From Kaistia granuli DSM 23481 (GTDB lineage Bacteria; Pseudomonadota; Alphaproteobacteria; Rhizobiales; Kaistiaceae): a stretch of 64,000 bases of DNA. The notes beneath the pieces are model-generated. The model saw only the letters and a list, made by a program, of their open reading frames with translations. It searched no databases and was not told the origin of the DNA. The stretch is from assembly GCF_000380505.1 (NCBI RefSeq), contig NZ_AQYH01000005.1, forward strand, positions 186,001-250,000, in the 5' to 3' direction. Below are positions 23,102 through 31,987 of the stretch, piece after piece. Each line of letters starts with the position of its first letter. Position 1 is the first letter of the stretch. The position numbers were made by a program, and so were the translations under genes.

Positions 23102-24940
23102 TTAGTCTTGGCCACTGGCGGAACTGCCGCGCCAACGCGGATTGAAAACGGTCCTGTGAAGCTGACGTCCGCCGACGCCCGCCCCGGACGCCGAGAAGCG
23201 GTCATCGAAGATCGAGAAGCTCTTGGTCCCCCAGGTCAACGCCACGATGCCGTCCCGGCCGCGCTCGGCCGTGGCGATGCTGACGACTGCGCAGAGGGTT
23301 ACGAGACCGCTCGCCAGAGCTGGCCGGTAGAAGCGGTTGCGCACGCGCACCGCGTTCTCGCGGCCATGCCGCAGCACGATCACGGTCATCAGCAGCAGAT
23401 AGAGGCTGGCGTTGACGATCGCGAAGACATAGAAGCCGCGCGTCTCGTCGGCGTCCGGCACGAGCAGCACCGGCAGGACGGAGATCAGCGCAATGATCGC
23501 ATAGGGCGCGAGCACCCGGAACGGCAGCGGATCGACCTCGGAGGTTCCCTTCGGTGTGACGCGGAAGTCAACGAACGAGCCGGTCAGCCAGTCGCGAACC
23601 GCGGCGATCGTTCCCGCCATGGCCCATGGCCAGCGTGCCAGCAGGAAGAGCGTGGCTTCCCAGCTGAAGATCTTGCCGTCGACGGGACGATAAGTCCGGC
23701 TCGACCGCCACCAGAGCGCCAGCATCACCATGACAATCGACTGCGGCAGGAAATGAAGCAGGAAATCCGGATAGGTGACGTCGACGAAATTCTCGTTGTA
23801 GATCAGCACGACAGGCGGCAGCAGGAACGCAATCGCCATGCAAAGCGCATTGAGCGGGTACCACAGCTGCGAGAAAAGGAACTGGAACTTCAGCCGAGGC
23901 GGAAGCTTTTTCACCAATCCAGGCGAATACTGAAGAAGAAGCATCACCAGGCTGCGCGACCACTGGAATTCCTGCGTCACCAGGTCGGCGAAAGTGCGGG
24001 GTCCGTCGCCATGCGCGATGGCGTCGAGCGCATGCACGCCGCGCCAGCCATGCGCGTTCATGAACAACGTCGTCGAGTGATCCTCGGCGAGTTCGGGCCC
24101 GAGGCCGCCGATTTCCTTCAGAGCGGCCGTGCGCACCGCGTAGTGCGAACCGATGCAGAGAGGGGCGTAGCCGCCGTTGTAGCCGGCCTGCAGCGAACCA
24201 TGCATGCTGGCCTCGACATAGAGGCGCCCGCGGGCCGACCAGCTCTCCGCCGCGTTGCGGTCGCAGATGCTGGGCGCGGAGATATAGCCGACTGCGGGGT
24301 CCGCGAAGGGACGCAGCATGTTGTAGAGATAGCCGGGCTCGGGGACGTGGTCAGCGTCGAGCTGCGCGACGAAGTCGTAACGCTCGTATCCATACATATC
24401 GTAGAAGAAGGCGAGGTTGCCTTCCTTGCAGCGCGTGCGGCGGGGCCAGGTCTTGCGGTGATAGTCGGCGCGGCCCTTGCGGGTCGAGACGAACACGCCC
24501 TGCGCCTCGCACCAGGCGAGCGTCTCGGGCGTCGGGTCCTCGTCCGCGAGCCACGTGTCATGCGGCACGTTCTGCGCCAGCATCGCCAGCAGCGTTTCGG
24601 CCACGATCGGGAAGGGCTCGGACGGCGCCTTGGTGACGACCATCGCGACCCGGCTGCCGGTCGGCAGCCGGAGCGGGCCATGCGGCCGGCGGGCCTTGTA
24701 GAACACCCAGATGAAATAGACCGGCAGGATGGTGATCCAGGCCAGGACGACAGAGATGAGGATCGAGCCGACCAGATGCGTGTGGACCGCGGTGAACAGC
24801 CACCACTGCCAGAAGTAGCCGAGAGCCAGCAGCCAGAGGACCGCGCCGGCGACATATTCGATACGCTTGCGGCCGGTGAAGATCGGCACCAGGAGCGGCT
24901 CGTCCGCTCCGGCCGCCGACGCGACGCGGGGCGTTTTCAT
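23102..24940 (-). CDS. Membrane GT2 processive glycosyltransferase
   Basis: A 612-residue inner-membrane protein with two N-terminal helices (about residues 30-80), a cytosolic GT2 domain (95-335) and several helices in the C-terminal half, the layout of cellulose-synthase-like enzymes. The metal site is LDADH (195-198). The usual TED is AED (285-287), and QxxRW is replaced by QEFQW (323-327). No C-terminal PilZ domain is present, unlike BcsA. It overlaps the epimerase gene by 4 nt. It is the only glycosyltransferase in the operon and thus the presumed polymerase and exporter, using the pentose or hexose nucleotides made by the flanking genes. Donor specificity is inferred. Confidence 0.85.
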   Translation of the reverse strand: MKTPRVASAAGADEPLLVPIFTGRKRIEYVAGAVLWLLALGYFWQWWLFTAVHTHLVGSILISVVLAWITILPVYFIWVFYKARRPHGPLRLPTGSRVAMVVTKAPSEPFPIVAETLLAMLAQNVPHDTWLADEDPTPETLAWCEAQGVFVSTRKGRADYHRKTWPRRTRCKEGNLAFFYDMYGYERYDFVAQLDADHVPEPGYLYNMLRPFADPAVGYISAPSICDRNAAESWSARGRLYVEASMHGSLQAGYNGGYAPLCIGSHYAVRTAALKEIGGLGPELAEDHSTTLFMNAHGWRGVHALDAIAHGDGPRTFADLVTQEFQWSRSLVMLLLQYSPGLVKKLPPRLKFQFLFSQLWYPLNALCMAIAFLLPPVVLIYNENFVDVTYPDFLLHFLPQSIVMVMLALWWRSSRTYRPVDGKIFSWEATLFLLARWPWAMAGTIAAVRDWLTGSFVDFRVTPKGTSEVDPLPFRVLAPYAIIALISVLPVLLVPDADETRGFYVFAIVNASLYLLLMTVIVLRHGRENAVRVRNRFYRPALASGLVTLCAVVSIATAERGRDGIVALTWGTKSFSIFDDRFSASGAGVGGRQLHRTVFNPRWRGSSASGQD

Positions 24941-25926
24941 GGCCGCACCTCGAGCCCGAAGAAAGGCGCCGCCGTGCGGATGATCGTGTCGAGGTCCGAA
25001 TGCAGCGCCCGGAAGCCCAGGGTCGCCGCCGCCAGCGCCGGATCGGCATAGAGGATCGGCGGATCGCCGGCGCGGCGCGCGCGGAGCGTCACCGGTACAT
25101 CACGGCCTGTTACACGCCCGATCGCGTCGAGGATCTCTTTGATCGAGGTGCCACGCCCGGTGCCGAGGTTGACGGCGAGATTGTCGCCGCCGCGGATCAG
25201 GTGCTCGACCGCGAGGACATGGGCCCGCGCCAGGTCCGTGACGTGGATGTAGTCGCGGATGCAGGTGCCGTCTGGCGTCTCGTAATCGTCGCCATAGACC
25301 TCGAGGACTTCGATGGAGCGAGCCGCCGCCAGCATGGCGCGCGGGATGAGATGGGTCTCGGGATCATGCGCCTCCCCGATCTCGCCCTCGAGATCCGCGC
25401 CGCAGGCGTTGAAGTAACGCAGCGCCACGTAGCGGATGCCGTAGGCGGCCGCGTAGTCCGCCAGCATCTGCTCGGCGATCAGCTTCGTCCGGCCATAGGG
25501 ATTGATCGGGTGCTGGACCTCGCCCTCGCGGATGGGCAGATGATCGGGCACGCCATAGGTCGCGCAGCTCGAAGAGAAGATCACATGCCGTCCACCCGTC
25601 AGGCGGCATGCCTCCAGCAGGGACTGCGTACCGCTGACGTTGTTGCGATAGTACTTCGCCGGATTCTCGACAGACTCGCCGACATAGGCGGAGGCGGCGA
25701 AATGGATGACGGCGACGGGGTCGTACGCTTTGATGGTCGCGACCAGCCGCTCCGTGTCGAGAATGTCGCCTTCGACGAGCGCGCCCCAGCGGACCGCCTT
25801 GGCGTCGCCGGTCGAGAGATTGTCATAGACGACCGGGTCATAGCCCTGCCGGGAGAGCAGCTTGGCCGTGTGGCTACCAATGAAGCCCGCGCCGCCGACC
25901 ACGAGGACGGTTTGCCTGGTCATCAC
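24937..25926 (-). CDS. UDP-sugar 4-epimerase (UDP-glucose/UDP-xylose type)
   Basis: A 329-residue extended SDR of the GalE group. NAD is bound by GGAGFIGSH (11-19), and the catalytic set is Ser118-120 region, Tyr144 and Lys148 ([10 protein letters not shown]). It swaps the configuration at C4 of a UDP-sugar: glucose/galactose, or xylose/arabinose. The operon makes UDP-xylose in the preceding step, and the S. meliloti homologue in the matching cluster is reported as a bifunctional UDP-sugar 4-epimerase (Uxe), so UDP-arabinose formation is the likely role here. It overlaps both neighbours by 4 nt. Confidence 0.88.
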   Translation of the reverse strand: MMTRQTVLVVGGAGFIGSHTAKLLSRQGYDPVVYDNLSTGDAKAVRWGALVEGDILDTERLVATIKAYDPVAVIHFAASAYVGESVENPAKYYRNNVSGTQSLLEACRLTGGRHVIFSSSCATYGVPDHLPIREGEVQHPINPYGRTKLIAEQMLADYAAAYGIRYVALRYFNACGADLEGEIGEAHDPETHLIPRAMLAAARSIEVLEVYGDDYETPDGTCIRDYIHVTDLARAHVLAVEHLIRGGDNLAVNLGTGRGTSIKEILDAIGRVTGRDVPVTLRARRAGDPPILYADPALAAATLGFRALHSDLDTIIRTAAPFFGLEVRP

Positions 25927-26948
25927 GACGCCTCGGCGAGTGCCGCGACCGGCCTGGTCAACTGGCCTTCGAAATAGGCGATGGTCGATCTCAGGCCTTC
26001 CGCGAGGGCGATGTTCGGCGACCAGCCGAGCTCGCGCTGGGCGATCGTGATGTCGGGCCGGCGCTGACGCGGGTCGTCCGTCGGCAACGGGTGATGAACG
26101 ATCCTGGACGAGGAGCCCGTCATGCGGATGATCTGCTCGGCAAGCGCGCGGACGGTGAACTCGCCCGGATTGCCGATATTGACCGGCGTCTGGATCGCCG
26201 GCCGGCTATACATGAGCCGGTGGAACCCCTCGATCAGATCGTCGACATAGCAGAAGGAACGCGTCTGCGAGCCATCGCCATAGATGGTAATGTCATGGCC
26301 CTGGAGGGCCTGCACGATGAAGTTGGAGACGACGCGGCCGTCATCGGCGCGCATGCGCGGTCCGTAGGTGTTGAAGATGCGGACGATGCGGATGTCGACG
26401 CCGTAGCGCTGATGGAAGTCGTGGAACAGCGTCTCGGCCGAGCGCTTGCCCTCGTCGTAGCAGGAGCGCGGACCAAAGCAGTTGACGTTGCCCCAATAGC
26501 CTTCCGGTTGCGGGTGCACGTGCGGATCGCCGTAGACCTCGGAGGTCGAGGCCTGGAAGATGCGCGCCCCATTCCGGGCGGCCAATTCCAGCAGGTTGAG
26601 CGAGCCGACGACGTTCGTCTTCATGGTGTGGATCGGGTCGGCCTGGTAATGGGGTGGCGATGCCGGGCAGGCGAGGTTGTAGATCTCGTCCACCGACAGA
26701 CCGATCGGATCCACGATGTCATGCCGGATCACGGTGAAATCGTCGGAGCGGAGCAGGCCGCGGATGTTTTCCATGCGACCCGTCGAGAAATTGTCGACGC
26801 AGACGACAGAATTACCTTCGCGCAGCAGACGTTCGCAAAGATGCGATCCTAAGAATCCGGCGCCGCCTGCAACCAAGATGCGACGCTTCGGAATTATGCC
26901 TGTAAGAAACGTTTCGGCACCCAGCATCTCCCCCAATTCAGCCTCCAT
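25923..26948 (-). CDS. uxs1: UDP-glucuronate decarboxylase (UDP-xylose synthase)
   Basis: A 341-residue extended SDR converting UDP-glucuronate to UDP-xylose and CO2. NAD motif GGAGFLGSH (28-36), the characteristic STSEVYGDP with Thr/Ser/Glu at 135-137, and Tyr164/Lys168 (SCYDEGKR) are all present; [12 protein letters not shown] and [13 protein letters not shown] are further hallmarks of the family. It is the first gene of the seven-gene operon. The ATG at 26948 has no clear ribosome-binding site; an ATG at 26927 inside the gene is an alternative. A paired 9-bp inverted repeat lies about 80-130 nt upstream. Confidence 0.92.
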   Translation of the reverse strand: MEAELGEMLGAETFLTGIIPKRRILVAGGAGFLGSHLCERLLREGNSVVCVDNFSTGRMENIRGLLRSDDFTVIRHDIVDPIGLSVDEIYNLACPASPPHYQADPIHTMKTNVVGSLNLLELAARNGARIFQASTSEVYGDPHVHPQPEGYWGNVNCFGPRSCYDEGKRSAETLFHDFHQRYGVDIRIVRIFNTYGPRMRADDGRVVSNFIVQALQGHDITIYGDGSQTRSFCYVDDLIEGFHRLMYSRPAIQTPVNIGNPGEFTVRALAEQIIRMTGSSSRIVHHPLPTDDPRQRRPDITIAQRELGWSPNIALAEGLRSTIAYFEGQLTRPVAALAEAS

Positions 26949-27026
26949 CGGGTCGATTTTATTCGTGCAAGATGAACAAATGTACAGCTTACCCGTGGCT
27001 CAAAGTTGAGATGCGCTCGGGTCGGC

Positions 27027-27077
27027 TATGTATCAATTTGTTGCGCTCAGGCGTTCTCAGCTATTTACTGATACATA
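27027..27077. promoter_or_regulatory. Long-spaced inverted repeat upstream of uxs1
   Basis: TATGTATCA (27027-27035) and TGATACATA (27069-27077) are perfect 9-bp reverse complements, their starts 42 bp apart, close to four helical turns. They lie in an A/T-rich stretch 79-129 bp upstream of the uxs1 start. The arrangement fits a site for a dimeric activator or a looped operator. No other copy was found near the AraC-type gene, so the binding protein is open. Confidence 0.45.
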
Positions 27078-27522
27078 CTGGGGATGGGTTGGTCGTTATC
27101 CCGGCATCCGGAAAGTTGTCTCCGCGTCCATTTGATGATCTCCAACATTCGTGCCGATGATGGATGCCTCGATACAACCGAAGAGGGCTCCTGTTGGACT
27201 TGCCGGGCGATGTCGTCGACCAAAGAGCGCGCCGGAACGTTCGGCGATGTAGTCCTCGGCACGCTGCAGGCGCTTTCGGCACAACGCGTTAGGCATGACC
27301 GTCCCATGAGCCCATCGCCGGCCATGAAGCGCGCTGCCCCGGCGGTGGTGGCCATCCTCCGGCGCAGGCGCACGCATGGGCGCCACGTCCTTCATGCCTC
27401 GAGCATGTCCGAGAGGAAGGGGGCCTGACGTCGGTCAGCGGGCTCGCGAACGAGACGACCGATGTATCGACTCGCGTGGTAATACTCGTCCATGGCAGGA
27501 GAGCGCGAACCGAGCCGAGCGT
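27078..27522. other. Intergenic stretch with possible decayed sequence
   Basis: About 450 nt with no intact gene. On the minus strand at about 27180-27290 a frame reads KRLQRAEDYIAER followed by FGRRHRPASPTG, which recalls the start and end of an AraC-type HTH domain with the middle missing. This is a weak match. The rest shows frames without family features. The region joins the uxs1 upstream area to the recombinase remnant. Confidence 0.35.
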
Positions 27523-27818
27523 CGAAAGAGCCTGGACGAGGCGGGTTTTGCCCTACCGGACGGACTTACGACTGGCTACGGACGCGCCTTCGACAAAGAG
27601 GGCTTTGGCGCACCACAGCCAAGTGTCTTGGCTCGGCGCAGGGTCTGCGGAAAGCCGGCGCCGTGCGTGCAGCCGGGAACGGCGCAACTGTGCCCCAGCC
27701 CGTGGCCATTTTGGGCTGGACAACAGGAAAGATGGCGGCGCTCTGCACGAGGGCCGCTGAGATAAAGCGGCTCGGCATGGAGGGAGCGGCGCTCATGCTC
27801 CGAGATCATTCCCAGAAC
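27523..27818 (+). pseudogene. Decayed tyrosine recombinase (integrase) C-terminal fragment
   Basis: Two reading frames together give an integrase catalytic domain. Frame one (27523-27624) reads KSLDEAGFALPDGLTTGYGRAF then DKEGFG. After a shift, frame two (27633-27798) reads SAQGLRKAGAVRAAGNGAT, then VAILGWTTGKMAALCTRAAEIKRLG. The HxLR histidine is replaced (SAQGLRKAG instead of SAHGLRKAG), and the catalytic tyrosine is a Cys (TGC at 27744-27746, in ALCTRAA where ALYTRAA is usual). Frameshift and both losses make it inactive. It lies 80 nt from the 3' end of tRNA-Leu, the classic integration position. Confidence 0.75.
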
Positions 27819-27853
27819 GAAAAACGCCCGCACCGAAGCTTCGGTGCGGGCGT
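27819..27853 (-). terminator. Terminator of tRNA-Leu
   Basis: A fully palindromic 30-nt sequence (27824-27853, AAGCTT at the centre) is followed on the minus strand by a T run. It lies 44 nt after the tRNA-Leu 3' end. Confidence 0.85.
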
Positions 27854-27896
27854 CAAGCTGAAATCCCGAAATTAATCAGGAACGTAGCCTGGGAAA

Positions 27897-27981
27897 TGGT
27901 GCCCAGAAGAGGACTCGAACCTCCACGACTTTCGTCACACGGACCTGAACCGTGCGCGTCTACCAATTCCGCCATCTGGGC
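27897..27981 (-). tRNA. tRNA-Leu (anticodon CAG)
   Basis: An 85-nt tRNA with long variable arm, as expected for leucine. The acceptor stem GCCCAGA/TCTGGGC is perfect, discriminator A and CCA are encoded, and the anticodon loop TTCAGGT gives CAG. The T arm carries GGTTCGAGTCC. Its 3' end faces the recombinase remnant. Confidence 0.95.
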
Positions 27982-28246
27982 GCGGACGGATGAATAAGGG
28001 GACCCCGTTGCCTTGTCAATCACGAGACGACGCGAACGTCCGGGATAATTCGAGGCTGGGGAAAACTTCCCAGCCGCCTCCGCCGTTCCGCCCCGAGCCG
28101 CGTTCGCCCGCGCCGACGCGTTTCCCCGGCGCGACATCAGAAGAAGCTCGGCGCCGATCCGCGCTTCCTGGAAACAATGAATGGCGCCAAACCCTTGCAG
28201 GACCGTGCCGGCCTGTGGCGGGCTCGGACCTCCAGCTGAGATCCGC

Positions 28247-29248
28247 TCAGATCGTGTAGCCGGACTGGCGCGCCAGGTCGATCAGCGAGGCCGCCGGGCG
28301 CGGCCCCATATGGTTGATCACCTCGCCAGCCGCCAGCGAGCCGAGCGCCGCCGCCGTCCTGAAGTCGAGACCCTTGGCGACCGCATAGAGGAAGCCCGAG
28401 GCGTAGAGATCGCCGGCGCCGGTGGTGTCGACGACCGTCTCGACTGTCGTCGCCGGCACATGCTCGATACGGTCCGGCGTCACCACATAGGAGCCCTCGG
28501 CGCCGACCGTGACGGTGGCGATGCGGCAATCCTTCTGCAGCGCCTTCAGCGCCGTGTTGAAGCTCGCCGTCTCGTAGAAGGACTTCAGCTCGACCTCGTT
28601 GGCGAACAGGATGTCGATCGTGCCGTCCCGCAAAAGGCGCATGAAGTCGCCACGGAAGCGATCGACGCAGAAGGCGTCGGACAGCGTCAGCGATACCTGG
28701 CGGCCTGCCTTGTGGGCGATGTCGGCGGCCTTGAAGAAGGCGTCGCGGGCGCTCGGCGCATCCCAGAGGAAGCCCTCGAAATAGGTGATCCTTGTATCGG
28801 CGAACAGGGCCGGGTCGATGTCGTCGGGCGTTAGCGCATGGCAGGCGCCGAGATAGGTGTTCATCGTCCGCTCGCCGTCCGGCGTGACGAAGATCATGCA
28901 GCGCGCCGTCGGCGCGCCGCCGACCAGCGGCGCGACGTCGAATGTGGCGCCGATCGAGCGCATGTCGTGCCGGTAGACGGCGCCGAGCTCGTCATCGGCG
29001 ACCTTGCCGACAAAGGCCGTGCTGCCGCCGAGCGAGGCGACGCCGGCGACGGTGTTGCCGGCGGAGCCGCCCGAGGCCTCGATCGCCGGGCCCATGGCGC
29101 CGTAGAGCCGCTTCGATTCGTCCATGTCGACGAGCCGCATCGAGCCCTTGACCAACTGCTGGTCGACCAGGAAGTTCTCCTCCGCCCGCGCCAGAATGTC
29201 GACGATCGCGTTACCGATGCCGAGAACGTCGTAGCGGGCTTCCGTCAT
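28247..29248 (-). CDS. Adenosine kinase, PfkB family
   Basis: A 333-residue cytoplasmic ribokinase-fold enzyme. The N-terminal segment YDVLGIGNAIVDILA and GGSAGNTVAGVASLGG bind the nucleoside, and the C-terminal signature VDTTGAGDLYASGFLYAV holds the catalytic base Asp in the anion hole. The pattern (VDMDESKRLYGAMGP near the start) is that of bacterial adenosine kinases in alphaproteobacteria, which make AMP from adenosine and ATP; another PfkB sugar kinase is less likely. The ATG at 29248 was chosen because the frame upstream lacks the family pattern. It is divergent from the gene at 29464. Confidence 0.85.
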   Translation of the reverse strand: MTEARYDVLGIGNAIVDILARAEENFLVDQQLVKGSMRLVDMDESKRLYGAMGPAIEASGGSAGNTVAGVASLGGSTAFVGKVADDELGAVYRHDMRSIGATFDVAPLVGGAPTARCMIFVTPDGERTMNTYLGACHALTPDDIDPALFADTRITYFEGFLWDAPSARDAFFKAADIAHKAGRQVSLTLSDAFCVDRFRGDFMRLLRDGTIDILFANEVELKSFYETASFNTALKALQKDCRIATVTVGAEGSYVVTPDRIEHVPATTVETVVDTTGAGDLYASGFLYAVAKGLDFRTAAALGSLAAGEVINHMGPRPAASLIDLARQSGYTI

Positions 29249-29463
29249 GTTGAGATCCTGATCAGGCGATTTGGCCGGGCGGCCGAAGGAGTGACGGAGC
29301 CGGACTATACCGTCGGGCCCTTGCCGCGCAACAGTTCTGGTGAAACGACGGATCGATCCGCCCGGTGAGGGCGGCGGTGACAGGCCGCTTGCGGCTCCAA
29401 CTGCCTTGCACCGGCCACGCCGCCATCCTATCTCCAACGTCACCTTTTCCGGGGGAATTCCGC

Positions 29464-30141
29464 ATGTTGTCGGCCGCCTGGCTCGCCCTCACCGATATCT
29501 GGACGCCGCCCTTCCGCTCTGTGCTGTGGAAGTCGCTCGCGCTGACCCTGGTGCTTCTGGTCGGCGTCTGGTTCGGCCTGCAATGGCTGGTCGTCACCTT
29601 CGCCGACTGGCCGAGCCAGCCCTGGATCCAGACCTCGGTCGCCATCGTCACCGGCTTCGGACTGGTGATCGGGCTCGGCTTCCTGATCGCGCCGGTCTCG
29701 GCGCTGCTCGCCGGCCTGTTCTCCGACGACATTGCCCAGGTGGTCGAGCAGACGCACTACCCGCAGGATCCGCCCGGGCGCGGCCTCTCTTTCATCGACA
29801 GCATCGTCTCGACGCTCGGCTTCACCGCGACGGTGATCCTGGTCAACCTCGTCTGCCTGATCCTCCTGCTGGTGCCGGGCGTCAATCTCGTCGCCTTCTT
29901 CATCGGCAACGGCTATCTGCTCGGGCGCGAATTCTTCGAGGCGGCGGCCTCGCGCTTCCGCCCTGTCGAGGCGGCGCGGCAGCTCCGGCGGGAAAACGCC
30001 GTCACGGTGTTTCTCGGCGGCTTCGTCATCGCGCTGTTTCTGGCGATTCCGATCCTCAACCTGCTGACGCCCTTGTTCGCCACGGCGTTCATGACGCATC
30101 TGCACAAGCGGGTGACGGGTTCCCGTCCGGTCGAAAACTAG
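29464..30141 (+). CDS. EI24/CysZ-like membrane protein
   Basis: A 225-residue integral membrane protein of the EI24 domain (CysZ-like) family. Hydrophobic helices occur near residues 20-45, 55-80, 110-145 and 185-210, with the typical PGVNLVAFFIGNGYLLGREFFE loop between them. CysZ in E. coli moves sulfate; for the shorter alphaproteobacterial members the substrate is not established. The ATG follows a GGGGGAAT purine stretch. It is 42 nt upstream of the DUF2214 gene on the same strand, so the two probably share a transcript. Confidence 0.8.
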   Translation: MLSAAWLALTDIWTPPFRSVLWKSLALTLVLLVGVWFGLQWLVVTFADWPSQPWIQTSVAIVTGFGLVIGLGFLIAPVSALLAGLFSDDIAQVVEQTHYPQDPPGRGLSFIDSIVSTLGFTATVILVNLVCLILLLVPGVNLVAFFIGNGYLLGREFFEAAASRFRPVEAARQLRRENAVTVFLGGFVIALFLAIPILNLLTPLFATAFMTHLHKRVTGSRPVEN

Positions 30142-30183
30142 GCAAGATCATCGCGATACGGGACCGCGCCACGGGGAACCGCC

Positions 30184-30636
30184 ATGCTCGCCGACCTGCT
30201 GCTCGCCATCGGTCACTTCCTGATCGTCTTCGCCATCGTCACCTTGCTGACGATGGAGCTCATGCTGCTGAAGCCCGGCCTTTCCGGCGCGGCGATCGAG
30301 AAGCTCGGTCGGGTCGACGCGCTCTATGGCGGCGTGGCGATGCTGCTGATCCTGGTCGGTTTCGGCCGCGTTTTCCTCGGCCTGAAGGGCTCGGAGTTCT
30401 ACACCCACAACTGGGTGTTCTGGGGCAAGATCGCCGCCTTCGTCGTGATGGGACTGCTGTCGATCCAGCCGACCCGGCGCATCCTCGGCTGGCGCCGGCA
30501 GGCCAAGGCCGATCCGTCCTTCTCGCCCGGCGCGGCCGAGATCACCGCGACGCGCCGCATGGTCCATAGCGAGACCGCGGCGCTGGTGCTGGTCGTCATC
30601 TTCGCATCGCTGATGGCGCGCGGCATCGGGCTCTGA
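30184..30636 (+). CDS. DUF2214 membrane protein
   Basis: A 150-residue protein with four predicted membrane helices (about 5-28, 48-68, 82-100, 128-146). The motif TMELMLLKPG, followed by RVDALYGGVAMLLILVGFGRVF and KGSEFYTHNWVFWGKIAAF, is that of DUF2214, a family of unknown function. It follows the EI24-like gene closely and converges with nth. The histidine and acidic residues in the helices might bind a cofactor, but nothing in the sequence proves it. Confidence 0.8.
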   Translation: MLADLLLAIGHFLIVFAIVTLLTMELMLLKPGLSGAAIEKLGRVDALYGGVAMLLILVGFGRVFLGLKGSEFYTHNWVFWGKIAAFVVMGLLSIQPTRRILGWRRQAKADPSFSPGAAEITATRRMVHSETAALVLVVIFASLMARGIGL

Positions 30637-30651
30637 GGGCGGGCCGCCCCC

Positions 30652-31356
30652 TCAGGCGATCGTCTTGTCCGGGTAGCGGCAGAGGTCGTTGATGAGGCAG
30701 ATCGCGCAATCGGGCTTGCGCGCCTTGCAGACATAGCGGCCGTGCAGGATCAGCCAGTGATGCGCGTGCAGCATGTATTTCGCCGGGATGATCCGGTTCA
30801 GCTCCTTCTCGACCGCGTCGACCGTCTTGCCGGGGGCGAGGCCGGTACGGTTGCCGATCCGGAAGATATGGGTGTCGACGGCGATGGTCGGGTGGCCGAA
30901 GGCGATGTTGAGCACGACATTCGCCGTCTTGCGGCCGACGCCGGGCAGCGCCTCCAGCGCGGCGCGGTCGTCCGGCACCTCGCCGCCATGCAGCTCGACC
31001 AGCATCCTCGACAGGCCGATGACGTTCTTCGCCTTGGTGCGGAACAGGCCGATCGTCTTGATGTAGTCGCGCACCTGGTCCTCGCCGAGCGCCAGCATCT
31101 TGGCCGGCGTGTCAGCGATGGCGAACAGCGCCCGCGTCGCCTTGTTGACGCCGGCATCGGTCGCCTGCGCCGACAGCACGACCGCGACCAGCAGCGTGAA
31201 GGTGTTGACGCTCTCCAGTTCGCCCTTCGGTTCCGGGTCGCGCGCCTCGAAGCGGGCGAAGACTTCCTCCACCTCGGCCTTGGTGAAGCGCTTCGGCGGG
31301 CGTGCGGCCTTCCGGCGCGGCGGCGGGGCGGGAGGAAGAGGCTGTGCATCGGACAT
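30652..31356 (-). CDS. nth: Endonuclease III
   Basis: A 234-residue DNA glycosylase/AP lyase of base excision repair. The helix-hairpin-helix LPGVGRKTANVVL carries the catalytic Lys, and the catalytic Asp is in IAVDTHIFRIGNR. Four Cys at the C terminus (CKARKPDCAICLINDLC, spacing 6-2-5) hold the 4Fe-4S cluster. The N terminus is longer than in E. coli with a Pro/Arg-rich stretch. The ATG at 31356 is used; it lies 22 nt from the start of the divergent DUF2244 gene. Confidence 0.93.
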   Translation of the reverse strand: MSDAQPLPPAPPPRRKAARPPKRFTKAEVEEVFARFEARDPEPKGELESVNTFTLLVAVVLSAQATDAGVNKATRALFAIADTPAKMLALGEDQVRDYIKTIGLFRTKAKNVIGLSRMLVELHGGEVPDDRAALEALPGVGRKTANVVLNIAFGHPTIAVDTHIFRIGNRTGLAPGKTVDAVEKELNRIIPAKYMLHAHHWLILHGRYVCKARKPDCAICLINDLCRYPDKTIA

Positions 31357-31378
31357 GCATCCTCTATACTGGTCCGCC

Positions 31379-31900
31379 ATGAGCGACCGCAATGTCGACA
31401 TCGCCGCTGAAGACCCCGCCCGGGAAGGTCGTCGCGCGGAACTGCTGTTCCAGGCGACGCTGCGGCCCTATCGCTCGCTGTCGCCGCGCGGCTACGGGGC
31501 GCTGCTGATGTTTGTCGGCGGCACCTGCTTCCTGAGCGGGCTGCTGTTCTGGTCGATGGGCGCTTGGCCGATCGCCGGCTTTTTCGGGCTCGACATCCTC
31601 GTCATCCAGCTCGCCTTCCGCATGAATTATCGCGCCGCCCGCGCCTGCGAGATCGTCGAGATGACGGAAGAGCAGCTGACGGTGCGCCGGATTGCGCCAA
31701 ACGGCCGCGCGCAGGAATATGACTTCAACCCCTATTGGGCCCGGCTCGAGGTCGAGCGGCAGCCGGAATGGGGCATCGTCCGCATGGCGCTGGCCTCGCA
31801 TGGCCGGCGGCTCGCCATCGGGGCCTTTCTCAATCCGGAGGATCGTGAGAGCTTCGCGGCGGCCTTCTCGAAGGCGCTCGCCTCGGTTCGTCACGCCTGA
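31379..31900 (+). CDS. DUF2244 membrane protein
   Basis: A 173-residue protein of DUF2244: a short N-terminal tail, LFQATLRPYRSLSPRGY, two closely spaced membrane helices (about residues 42-85) and a soluble C-terminal domain with VRRIAPNGRAQEYDFNPYWARLEVE and RRLAIGAFLNPEDRESFAAAFSKAL. The family is conserved beside nth in alphaproteobacteria, as seen here with divergent starts 22 nt apart. Its function is unknown. Confidence 0.83.
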   Translation: MSDRNVDIAAEDPAREGRRAELLFQATLRPYRSLSPRGYGALLMFVGGTCFLSGLLFWSMGAWPIAGFFGLDILVIQLAFRMNYRAARACEIVEMTEEQLTVRRIAPNGRAQEYDFNPYWARLEVERQPEWGIVRMALASHGRRLAIGAFLNPEDRESFAAAFSKALASVRHA

Positions 31901-31987
31901 AGCGGTGGCCTGGCTGCGGTCGGGCTTGAACGGCGGCCGCTTTCGGCCATAGATCGCCAAGGTCTTCCATCCAGCCCCGGTGACGGC

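Noticed and set aside
21968-25051. 1027-codon open frame on the plus strand
   Set aside because: It is antisense to ugd, the GT2 gene and part of the epimerase gene, which have clear motifs. Long antisense frames are common in such GC-rich DNA.
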